From Sialis fuliginosa (taxonomy: Eukaryota > Arthropoda > Insecta > Megaloptera > Sialidae): 64,000 nucleotides of DNA. Made by a program: the position numbers and the translations under genes. Shown here one piece after another: positions 48,321 to 59,158 of the stretch. How positions within the stretch are numbered: the stretch's first letter is position 1; every line of letters begins with the position of its first letter. The notes beneath the pieces are model-generated. The model worked only from the letters and a program-made list of their open reading frames with translations, searched no databases and was not told the origin of the DNA. Location: contig OY540813.1 in the NCBI GenBank assembly GCA_961205875.1, positions 11,627,001-11,691,000 of the forward strand, read 5' to 3'.

Positions 48321-51209
48321 ATGGATGAAGAGGAAGACACTCCAATATTAGAGGTATAAACATTTCAAAATCCTCAGGTTATATTACCATGTGTTTGTCC
48401 ATGTATCACTTTATTTATATTCCTAAAAACAGTATCTTTTATTTAATTCCTAGCGTTATTATTGCTTAGAAAATAATCTACCATGTATATATTTTTCACA
48501 TTTTTTTAGATACCTGTGCATATTTCTAAACGTCTATCAGACCATTTATATTTATTTCAATATTTAGACAAATTTCCAAACACCGATTTTAATAAAATGA
48601 TGATTGGCAAATGTGCTGTCAAGCCTAATAACCAAGAAGTTAAAATCGAAGTATCTTTAGATACCAATTCAAAAAATTATGAGAATTCAAAAGGTGCGTT
48701 ACGAATGCATATTGATTTTCAACTTGTATTACTAATTTATAATTATAAACAGGTGAAGAAATAGCAGTAAAAGCTGATGGTATGCAATCATTCATTGTGG
48801 ATGGTAAAAAAGAAGAAAAACGTTTTTTCGATAGTGATGTTATGGATAAATATAATATCGTAACGACAAAAGCTATTGATGATTGTTCTACATATGCTAT
48901 AGGAATGTTAACCCAAAACGAAGTGCACTTAACTCCTTTAAAAGGTACTTAAATTTGTTTATAACCCTTTCATAATATTTAATAACATTTCATCATAATA
49001 TGATATGAGGTCATCAGAAAGATTGATTAAAATTCAAGACAATGCTTTTCCTTTTATTCATATAACCAAAAACATTTCATTCTCTTTAATTACTACTGAA
49101 TCCTGTAGTATTTAACTTTAAGTACAAATAAATTATATTGAATCTATTTAGAAGGTTATGATACTTAATTTTATGATGTAAATATTTGTTTGTATTATGT
49201 CGTTAACTTTAATATATAAATTTATTCTATAAATAATTCTTACCTTCTCAAAATTGCACTAATATTGCCTTGTTTTAAGAATGATACATTTTATTGTAAG
49301 TAAATATTTAACAAGATATTGATAAGTAATTATTTATTTATTTAACATATCACCAAAATACATTTTATATTGTTATAAATACCAAATTTTTAAGTTCAGA
49401 AATAAATATAATTATTTTTATTGCATTTTGAATATAAAGAAATTCTATTCAGACAAAAATCTTAAAATCATTAATATAATAATGAAATATAATATTTATT
49501 TAGGGATTTTACAATTAAGGACTAGCTTAGAATATTTAGATAAATCAGACAAACGGTCACAAAAATCAAAGAAACAAGCAATGTCTGATAAAGAAGACAC
49601 TGAAGATGAAGAGAAAGAAACTGAAGAAGAACAGGTTATGGTACGCTTTGCAAGAACGGAATCAGACAAAACTAAAAAAGCACGCGAGCAATCATTTGCA
49701 CATTACAGTAAAAAAAGTGCTGAAGAACCATGGATTAGTACAACATGGCATCATTTGGATACCTGTGAAGCAGAGGTTATTACTATTATCATTATTTTAC
49801 TGATATTAAATTTTCATACACCTGAATAAAGGTTTGGATTTTATATGAAATTAATAAAGAAATAAGTCAGAGTCTAAATAGAATATCTGTCTGTTGGCTA
49901 ATTTTTATTCTCCACTTATAACGAGATTTTAATTATTTTATCTACTTATCTTATATATACATGATAACAAAAAAATTAATTTTTTTAGTTGGAAAAAATG
50001 CATCTATCTTCGACTCAAACTCAAGATGTTGGTCACTCATTGGCTGTAAATGCAGAATTATATACAGAACGGCTTGTACCTCCTCAAAACAAACTACATG
50101 AATCATTGCTACCAACCGAATCATCAGTGTCACTCAGCTCTCTTAAAAAATTATCTTTAGTTGAACAGTGCAAAACTTTACTGAAAGATGGTATGTTAAT
50201 ATTTTAAACCAAGAATATGTGATTTTTAAATAATCATATTTAAAGCAAAATATTGCCTGTGAACAATAATTAAACTCTATATTTTTGTATAAAACATTCT
50301 TTGAAAACTTACTATTTAAATAGTTTTGTATAATTGGAAGACCTACTTTTTAAGAAAATCTAATTGTAGAAAATATGTTTTTATTCCAGCTAAAATTCTA
50401 TCATTTGATAAACTTTTATCATTGTTATGTTATGATATTACAAAGAAAGAAGAAATATTATCAACCCTTCCGCATGCTGGAGTACTTGTTAAAGGGGTAT
50501 GGGTTGTAAGATCTGAACTTCTTTATCCACCAAATACTTTATCTGCCACATGCGGAGTTCCCAGTGAATCTATGTGTCGTGCTAGGGATTACATTGTAAG
50601 TATTATTGTAAGTAAGATAGGTGATAATATGATAGTTCTGAACAGACTTGCATAATTGAGGAGGTTGATTTTCATATTTATAAAGTTGATCACTTTTACT
50701 TCTAAATACCTAATTAAATATTATTTTTCTATCAATTTCAGTTGTACTTATTCACACATGCAGACTTTGTAAATCGAAGAAAAGTCGCACTTTCTGTAAA
50801 ACTACCGGCAGAAGAACTGAAAGAAATATTTACCGGTATTGCACGGCACCAAAACCACAAAGGTTGGGAACTGCTGCTTCCTCCTGATGAGACTTTCATA
50901 CAACGCCATCCTGACATCGTACAACGTCAGAAACTAATGTGGGAAACAAAAGTGAAACAGTTTAGTGAATTCTTACGAGACCCTAACAAGCCTGTGCGTC
51001 AACGTAAAAAATCAAACCGCGACAGTGTAGGGTCAGATATGGACGTGCCTAAAGTTAATGGTGTTTACAAAAGGGATAATTCTATGAGCTCAGATACAGA
51101 TAGTGGGACTGAACGTAATAAAAAATCTCCTGTTATTATGAGAAAACGGACAAAGAGAAATAACAGTAATGTGTTTGTAGGGAATAGTGAACAGTTAATG
51201 AATGAATAA
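48321..51209 (+). CDS. POLR3E: RNA polymerase III subunit RPC5 (POLR3E)
   Basis: RPC5 forms with RPC4 the TFIIF-like heterodimer of RNA polymerase III, used in initiation, termination and reinitiation. Exons: 48321-48353, 48510-48693, 48753-48944, 49504-49775, 49989-50190, 50390-50595, 50742-51209, in phase, 518 residues. The N-terminal dimerisation part begins MDEEEDTPILEIPVHISKRL and includes HLYLFQYLD and HLTPLKGILQLRTSLEYLDK. Then come an acidic linker, EEPWISTTWHHL, and the winged-helix part VLVKGVWVVRSELLYPP, CRARDYILYLFT and KGWELLLPPDETFIQRHPD. The tail is basic and Ser-rich (RKRTKRNN). Human RPC5 is about 708 residues; the C-terminal extension found there is absent here. One donor (49775|gttatt) is weak but keeps frame and homology. 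Confidence 0.95.
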
Positions 51210-51210
51210 A
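51205..51210 (+). terminator. AATAAA overlapping the POLR3E stop codon
   Basis: The hexamer AATAAA includes the POLR3E TAA stop (51207-51209). If used, the 3' UTR would be only tens of bases. Further AATAAA motifs follow, e.g. near 52320, so use is uncertain. Confidence 0.3.
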
Positions 51211-53460
51211 GAGATGTACTATGTTTTTATTGTTTGCACTCATTTGATACTGTAATACAGATTTTCCCAACACATTGAAAAGCACTGCTTTATTAATACA
51301 GAGTGATAGAAATGTAATTATCTTATTCTGTTTGCTTATAACTTATCAATTAATATTACAAATTTTAAACTACAAACAGTAAATTTTACTGCTGTTAACA
51401 TACACACACTTTTTTTTTAAATTGGTGTTAGTTCTGTCTTGTTAAGATTGGAAAAATATGTCTTGTATAGACAAGTGTAAGTTTCGTAATTACTTATTGT
51501 TTTTCATTTCTCATGAAATCCCGCTAACACAAAGTTATATCCAGACTAGCTATAATTATCGCAGCTATAATTACTGAATTTTAATCTAAATCTAAGAGGC
51601 AATCTTGTCATTAAATTTGGTCGCGTGTAGCAAAATTGAATTTACAAATCTTGGGTGAGCAAGTTTAGCAAATAAATGATTTGATTAGTTTTGTCACTCT
51701 GTACTGTCGTACCTCGATTAACAAAGTAAACATGTTCCAAAATATTACTTTATTAGGGTTGAATGATTGAATGTACTGAATTATTAATTACTGGATTCAA
51801 TATAACAGGGTCTCATTATCAGAAGTTATGTTAAACGAAGTATGACTGCAATACCATTTAATTACTTATGACTGATACCTTTTATAAAATAAATCAGTTT
51901 AGTCTATATAACCATTCAAAACATGCGAGATAATTGACATAACTGATATAGGAAATAAAAATAAACATATTTTTATTTGTCAACTATAAATTTGATAAGT
52001 AAAATATTCAATATTTATTAATTAACACTTACATTTTTATTTTTATTATCTACTCAAAAATCTATTGTAATTAGGGAACCAGAAAAAATGTCATAGCTGA
52101 GAATTAATCTGCATAAAAAAATCAATTCAATTTTTTCTTACATTAGTACTAAGCGATACCATTGAGTAAAAAATATTTATGTTTAATCAATGATGGTACA
52201 AAGTTAGAAATTGTATTTACTATTTAATATATTATATTATCATTGTTCTGTATACTACTTATTATGTGCTGTGTATAAAATACTATTTTTTTAGAACAAG
52301 CACCAGGTTATGAAAAATAAAAAATAAATGGCATTTTATTGATTTTGTGTTGAATAAGATGAAATTTGAATACAGTAATAAATATATGTTATTCACATTA
52401 CCTCGCAATATGTAATTAATAATTTTTTAGTATTCAACAATTAACAATATAACAAGCTAGAAATATTTATATTTCAATTTTAAGTTGTTTAAATAAGTTA
52501 TATTGTTTGAAGGGTTAAATAAATTTAAATAAAAAAGTTCATTATCCTCAGATACAGATGAAAGTATTATATTTTTCTGCTTTAATCGAAAAGTTTTTTG
52601 TTTTCAACATCGTTGAATTAATTTTAAAAATGGATGCACAAATATCTCCTGAAAAGCAAATCAGTGCATAAAAATAATTTGTAAATTTTATACATTTGTT
52701 ACATTTGTCATATACAAACTTATATGAGTAATTTTTTTCCTAATACAAATATTTTAATTTTGCCATGAGTTTTATGTCTTATAAACAGCTTGTACAATTA
52801 TTACAAAATGTTTTTAGTGAGTTTATTGGAACTTTAAAATTACATAGCAAAAAAACTTTTGTTAAAATTCATAACAGACAGTAACTGTTAAGAATTAGGG
52901 CTATTAAATGTGTTTAAGAGAAATTGTAGATACAACTGAGATGAGATTTTATTCACCTTAGGTAATTAAAAAAATCTAAACCAGCACAACATTTGCCTTG
53001 TCGTCTACCATTGCACTGTTGATAATGAACTTTTTATAATAGCAGACGTATGTTCTATTACAATCATATAATTCATAATATATTTTAAAAAGGATGCATT
53101 AATCATTTTATAATTTACACTGTGGAGTGAAATATTTTATTATTTATTTACTATTTTGGCTAATTTAATTAAAAATATAAAAATAAATAAAAACGCTTAG
53201 CCTAAATAAAATATATATATGTATTGTATATTGGTTGGTGAATTTTGTAAGCTCAATAAAGTTATAATTAAATGTGTTAATTTTATTATATAATTTTTTT
53301 TATTTGTCAAATATGATTTTATGAAAATGTATCATCTTTTATTTGTATATTATTCAAATCAAAGTGTCAAAAATAAAAATATATTTTATTTTACTTTATT
53401 TTGTGATTTACTTTCATTTAACATAAAAATTGCATTGAAATGCACTCATCAAAATAATTA
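51211..53460. other. Intergenic DNA 3' of POLR3E
   Basis: AT-rich, no recognisable exon. It contains one pogo-like inverted-end fragment (51703-51850). Otherwise ordinary low-complexity sequence. Confidence 0.5.
51703..51850. repeat. Degenerate pogo/Tigger-like MITE
   Basis: Left ctgtcgtacctcgattaac and right gttaaacgaagtatgactg are imperfect inverted repeats of about 20 bases around about 110 bp. The 'cagt..acctcg.taac' type end resembles pogo-like elements. More decayed than the copy at 61627. Confidence 0.45.
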
Positions 53461-53652
53461 AGGGTCGATCCAGACTATCGTGCTGGTCCCGGTCTGTTCT
53501 CGCTCCAATCAAATATAAATATACAATAAACAATGAAATTATTCACACTAATATGTATTGTGCCAGTCTCAGTCCAATCACGCTCCGATACAGTATTACT
53601 ATACTGAATATTTGACTGGAGCGAGACCGGCACGATAGTGTGAATCGACCCA
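53461..53652. repeat. MITE with agggtcgatccaga ends, copy 2
   Basis: Left agggtcgatccagactatcg and right cgatagtgtgaatcgaccc are inverted repeats. It shares ctcgctccaatcaaatataa and caatgaaat.attcacacta with 40819-41138 but is shorter, lacking the central part. Confidence 0.75.
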
Positions 53653-54662
53653 AGGGATTCAAGCGCATATCCAGAGGGAGGGTTATGGGGTACATGACCT
53701 CCCCTCAAACCTCTAAAATAAAAGCAAATTAAATAGAAAAATGCATATTAATTATACTGAAGTAACTATTTTTGTCTATTTCTCAAGGACCATGACCCCT
53801 CTCCCAAATTGTAAATCTAGATATGCATCAAAATATGTGTAGAGAAAAAATGGTCAAGATTCAAGGCTCTCGTATGATGGCCGCACATATATAAAATAAA
53901 TGTGTATTTTAAAGAAATTTAACATTTATTAATTTTCATTTTATAATTATAAAAGAAACAAAACAAATATTGCAAAATATTATTTAATTTTTGTTCGAGT
54001 ATATGAAGTGGAAAATTTTTTTAGATAAACTTTGCTGATGCAGTTCGAAAGCGTGTAGTTTTAACTTTAAAATGTTTAAAATACTTCTTTTAGGTTTGAT
54101 CTATGATTTTTTCTATACATAATTTTAAAAAAACAGTTTGTAGAACCATTGAGTAAGTAGAACTTTGAACCAAAACCAAACCGGAACTTTATTTTCAATG
54201 TGAACTGAACTAGCTGATTCAGAAAATTGTATGGATTTGACTGATTAAAATTAAGTCGAATTAAATCGCTATAAACCATGCTGATTTAATTAATATAATT
54301 ATTGAACCAGTTTAGTTCAATTCCATGTATTTTTTTTTTTAAATATATTTAGTTTTTAATGTTTACAATAAGTTATGTATATCACTGACAAGCATTTTAT
54401 TTTTACTGAAGTTAAACATGTAGACATTGTGATATAGTAATTATTACAAAAAAATGTGAATTGATGCACTATTCATTAACATACTTATTACTAATTTTAG
54501 ATACATACATAAATAGTTGATTGAAATAAAATACATTATTATTTCATATTATTTTATTTATAATGCAAATGTAAACAAATATTGTATCCAGAAATGGCAC
54601 TGACTAGAACATTTATATAATCATTAGGAAATACTTATATTAATGTGTGTATATTTGGTAAC
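53653..54662. other. Intergenic DNA 3' of the DMAC1-like gene
   Basis: No exon recognised. A minus-strand AATAAA near 54553-54558 is a plausible poly(A) signal for the DMAC1-like gene. A short minus-strand frame at 54076-54279 is Asn/Phe/Lys-rich and not convincing. Confidence 0.5.
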
Positions 54663-54890
54663 TTATGCTGTAGTTCCACCTTTCTTGAAATTTGCAAAAG
54701 GATAAAATTGAAATAATCTTGCTGCTCCGAGTCCACAAACTACGGCTGAAATTGTCATCAAACCGTATCGATTTAAACCACTATCGAATTTTCTGGCTTG
54801 ATATCCTATGTATAAACTGATACCAAGTAACGTAGTACCACTAACAATACGGCAAGGCGTGCAATCGTCGATTGGATGTTTATCTGGCAT
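54663..54890 (-). CDS. DMAC1: DMAC1/TMEM261-like small membrane protein (DUF4536)
   Basis: DMAC1 (distal membrane-arm assembly component 1) is a small inner-mitochondrial protein needed for complex I membrane-arm assembly in animals. Single exon, 75 residues. The family signature DCTPCRIVSGTTLLG (Cys-x2-Cys then R.VSG) opens the first hydrophobic segment (TTLLGISLYIGY). The second segment is LMTISAVVCGLGAARLF. It is shorter than the human protein, mainly at the N-terminus. Start: the first Met just before the DUF core, with AAAA before ATG. Upstream splice signals within the repeat at 55.0-57.7 kb raise the possibility of 5' UTR exons there, but none can be tied to this gene. Confidence 0.8.
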   Translation of the reverse strand: MPDKHPIDDCTPCRIVSGTTLLGISLYIGYQARKFDSGLNRYGLMTISAVVCGLGAARLFQFYPFANFKKGGTTA

Positions 54891-55021
54891 TTTTAATACT
54901 TATTGATTAAACAATAAAACCAAGTTATTTATAAAATTAATCAGATCGAAAAATATTTTTCGTGAACAATAAGAAAACTAATAGCGTGAAGATAACTTTA
55001 AATGGCAGAAATGTCAAATTT

Positions 55022-56386
55022 CACCACAGAATAATAAATATACAGAAGCGACACTCAACGTTATTTTACTGGAAACATCGTTTGACATTAAGAGGTGCGA
55101 CGGTTCTGATTGGTTGGGAATATATATACTCTGAACCAATCATGTACCAGTATACGAATATTTGAAATCCACATATGTTTTCTGTTTATTGAAATTAAAC
55201 CTAACCTATACAACCCATGATGTTTTATTATGTTAAACAATATTTTTTATTGTACAAAAAATTAAATGCACAAATTATGTCAGACACAATAAAACATCAC
55301 GGATTATTAAGGAATAAATAAAATATTCTTATATTAAGATTAATGAAATAAAAATACAAAATTGTTTTAATTAATGTTTATTAACTATGACAAATTACTT
55401 GATTTACATTTTTTTACACTTAATTCACAAAATTTATATATTTCAAGTACAATATTACATTATTTCAATTGCGTTATTAAGACTAGCACGTTTTATTTCT
55501 TACGAAAACTAGCATGTATGATATTTTGCCATGAAAATTAGCACATTTTATTTCTCACCACGTTATCTAGCATTTTTGATAACTCACTGCATATTTTAAA
55601 CATGTTAATTTTCTTTAAAATATGTTAAACATGTTAGTTTTCCTGATATTTCAAAGGTGCTAGTTCTCGTAAGTTAGGCTCAACTCAGACACTTCAAGTC
55701 ACTAAAAAATGGCTCGAAGTTGAAAACAAACTGAAGTCGAGTTTTGAAGGCATACTGTCACTGGCAGTGGCTGTTACTTGGCAACATTGAGCCATATTTT
55801 AGTTGCTGGAAGTGGCTAGTCGGACTTGAGCCTTAATTATAAAAACACATCAAACTTGAGTACATACCAATATTCTTAATGTTTCTTTATCTTCAAGATC
55901 AGGAAATATGATGTATGTAGTGTCTGTAAAGTGAAGAATAAATTTCATTAAATTATAAGTTTAATTATTAACATAAAAATATTTATACTTGTTTTTAATA
56001 AAAATAAGTTCAATTCAAAGTTGTATCTCAACACATAAATTAAAATAAAGAAGCAAATCAGTCATATGTAATAGAAAAACTAATAATAATTAAATACTTA
56101 CATTAATATTAAAAAATAACGTCAACGTTTTGCAAACGATACACTTCCCGAAGTTCTATACGCCATTTTAGAATACTTCGCATCTTCCTTCATGTCTAAA
56201 CTTTTTACATCGTTGCAAAATTTTTATCAACGTTGTACTGTTGTGCAAGACACTTCCTCTTACCTCTCATACGTCTGAGATCCCATCACCCGGCATCCCC
56301 TTACCGCCCATGCCCCTGAGATCCCTACACCCGTTAATGTCAAACTGTGTTTCCAATTTTACCACTAGAGTGACACCCCCGTGAAT
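55022..56386. mobile_element. 1.36-kb tandem repeat, unit 1
   Basis: Unit 1 of a head-to-tail pair with a period of about 1,364 bp. The unit starts ccacagaataataaatatac and ends gtgacacccccgtg. Subterminal inverted repeats are tggaaacatcgtttgacatt near the left end and, reverse-complemented, ttggaaacacagtttgacat near the right end, continuing as ttaagaggtg / ttaacgggtg. The right 250 bp is GC-richer. On the minus strand it contains splice-flanked, coding-like pieces (56100-56240 and 55868-55923). A non-autonomous DNA transposon that captured or retained 5' exons of a gene is inferred. Confidence 0.65.
55868..55923 (-). other. Coding-like exon in repeat unit 1
   Basis: The minus strand shows acceptor TTTACAG at the start of a 56-nt open segment that encodes TTYIIFPDLEDKETLRIL in one phase and ends at donor GTATGT. 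Upstream on the same strand is a donor GTAAGT at 56096-56100, preceded by short frames (MRGKRKCLAQQY...; MKEDAKYSKMAYRTSG...). The same arrangement is in unit 2 at 57232-57287, where the one internal difference (CCT to CCA, Pro) is synonymous. The protein is not recognised. It could be the first exons of a transposase or of a captured host gene. Confidence 0.35.
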
Positions 56387-57746
56387 TTCACAGAATAATA
56401 AATATACAGAAGCGACACTCAACGTTATTTTACTGGAAACATCGTTTGACATTAAGAGGTGCGACGGTTCTGATTGGTTGGGTATATATATACTCTGAAC
56501 CAATCATGTACCAGTATACGAATATTTGAAATCCACATATGTTTTCTGTTTATTGGAATTAAACCTAACCTATACAACCCATGATGTTTTATTATGTCAA
56601 ACAATATTTTTTATTGTACAAAAAATTAAATGCACAAATTATGTCAGACACAATAAAACATCACGGATTATTAAGGAATAAATAAAATATTCTTACGTTA
56701 AGATTAATGAAATAAAAATACAAAATTGTTTTAATTAATGTTTATTAACTATGACAAATTACTTGATTTACATTTTTTTACACTTAATTCACATAATTTA
56801 TATATTTCAAGTACAATATTACATTATTTCAATTGCGTTATTAAGACTAGCACGTTTTATTTCTTACGAAAACTAGCATGTATGATATTTTGCCATGAAA
56901 ATTAGCACATTTTATTTCTCACCACGTTATCTAGCATTTTTGATAACTCACTGCATATTTTAAACATGTTAATTTTCTTTAAAATATGTTAAACATGTTA
57001 GTTTTCCTGATATTTCAAAGGTGCTAGTTCTCGTAAGTTAGGCTCAACTCAGACACTTCAAGTCACTAAAAAATGGCTCGAAGTTGAATACAAACTGAAG
57101 TCGAGTTTTGAAGGCATACAGTCACTGGCAGTGGCTGTTACTTGGCAACATTGAGCCATATTTTAGTTGCTGGAAGTGGCTAGTCGGACTTGAGCCTTAA
57201 TTATAAAAACACATCAAACTTGAGTACATACCAATATTCTTAATGTTTCTTTATCTTCAAGATCTGGAAATATGATGTATGTAGTGTCTGTAAAGTGAAA
57301 AATAAATTTCATTAAATTATAAGTTTAATTATTAGCATAAAAATATTTATACTTGTTTTTAATAAAAATAAGTTCAATTCAAAGTTGTATCTCAACACAT
57401 CAATTAAAATAAAGAAGCAAATCAGTCATATGTAATAGAAAAACTAATAATAATTAAATACTTACATTAATATTAAAAAATAACGTTAACGTTTTGCAAA
57501 CCATACACTTCCCGAAGTTCTATACGCCATTTTAGAATACTTCGCATCTTCCTTCATGTCTAAACTTTTTACATCGTTGCAAAATTTGTATCAACGTTGT
57601 ACTGTTGTGCAAGACACTTCCTCTTACCTCTCATACGTCTGAGATCCCAACACCCGGCATCCCCTTACCGCCCATGCCCCTGAGATCCCTACACCCGTTA
57701 ATGTCAAACTGTGTTTCCAATTTTACCACTAGAGTGACACCCCCGT
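56387..57746. mobile_element. 1.36-kb tandem repeat, unit 2
   Basis: Second unit, about 1-1.5% different from unit 1 by direct reading (single-base changes and a 2-base difference at the start). The outer left flank ends tcaaatttca (55013-55023) and the outer right flank begins tcaaatttca (about 57747), while the internal junction has aatttca. This pattern looks like a target duplication around a tandemly repeated insertion. The right end again has the GC-rich block and gtgacacccccgtg. Confidence 0.65.
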
Positions 57747-57749
57747 GTC

Positions 57750-59158
57750 AAATTTCAAACATTCGAATATGAATGTAGATTCAAATTAAATATCCCTGTT
57801 TTTTTATTCCTTTCAATTATGTATTTCAATTGTTATCAACTTTGAAAATGTTTTGAACTTGTAATGTATTTTAATTCAAAATGCAGATTATGTTACTTAA
57901 AAAAATTTATTTTAAACATATTATACATTATAGTATATAGATAAAAATCTGTAAAAGTATATATATACAATTATATTAAACATTATAAAAAATCAGATAA
58001 TATATTGTACAGATCTTATTTAATTAAGATCTCTATACTGTGACTGTGCTCTATGCCCTATGCATATACAATACACTCTATATCCAGTCCTAAACACATT
58101 CAATGCAAAAATGAGTCATTTTTGAAATTCAAATTACTAGTGAGCTACACACAAAGCTGCCGCTAGACTTTTCAGTGCCAGACAAAATTTAATTTTTTAT
58201 TATGCTAGGGCACTATACACATGTTGAGTATTTTTTAATTAAGTCTGTTCTGTATGCCCTCATAAGAATAATTAAAATAAATAGAAATGGAAAAAAGTAA
58301 AAAAAATAAATATTATTTTGGTATTTTAATAACACTGTTTAAAACTGTCTGAATAAAATTGAGGTATGAGACAAAATCAAGTAAAAGAACTGTGAGTGTG
58401 ATATACATATTTTGTGAAAACCAACAGTTTGTAGGCAGTTCAGTCTAGTTTTTATCAATTTTTGGTAATTTTAGTCCTCACTACTAATTTAAAGATTAAC
58501 AGTTCAGTTACAACGGTACTATTTTAAACTTAAAACCGAATGTATAAAGAAAAAACAACAATTTTGCTTAGATCTGTGATCGTATGTAGAACATTTTTAC
58601 ATCAAAGAGGAGCAACACAAATAATTGTTTTCTTGTTTTGTATTTTTTAATTTTAATGATAAAATTTATTCTTTTTCGTCATGAATGTATGGGAATACTT
58701 TACTTTGTTACTTTACACAAATATTTTGAACATATAGCAGATAACTTATATCATAGCTTTTAAACATATTTAAGAAGACAAACAATAAAATTTATAATAA
58801 AAACTTTAAATATTTTTATAAAATTAATACTTTTATGTTAATTTATACTAAATCTCACATTAAAACTTTTATTTTAATGGGTTAGTAAAAAACAAACCAA
58901 CTAACTACTACAACAATAAAGTCATTTTAACCATTATATCCACCATGTGTAACACCGATTAATAAAATACAGTGGTATATGTATATATCATTTCTGCACT
59001 CATAGCTATTTGTTCAGAATAATTTAGATTTTAAGCATATTTATTTATTATATTATGTTAAAAAATTAGAACTTGGATCATGTTTAAACTATTGCAGTAT
59101 CATAATGAATATACGGAGTTAGATAATAATTAAAAATGCAATTTGGATTGTCAAATAA
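57750..59158. other. Intergenic DNA
   Basis: AT-rich, no recognised exon or inverted-end repeat. It should include the 3' UTR of the minus-strand MINPP1-like gene at its right end. Confidence 0.5.

Noticed and set aside
56267..56503. Minus-strand 78-codon frame spanning the junction of the two tandem units
   Set aside because: It crosses the unit boundary, so it exists only because of the tandem arrangement. It has no recognisable domain and is better described as part of the element's GC-rich end.
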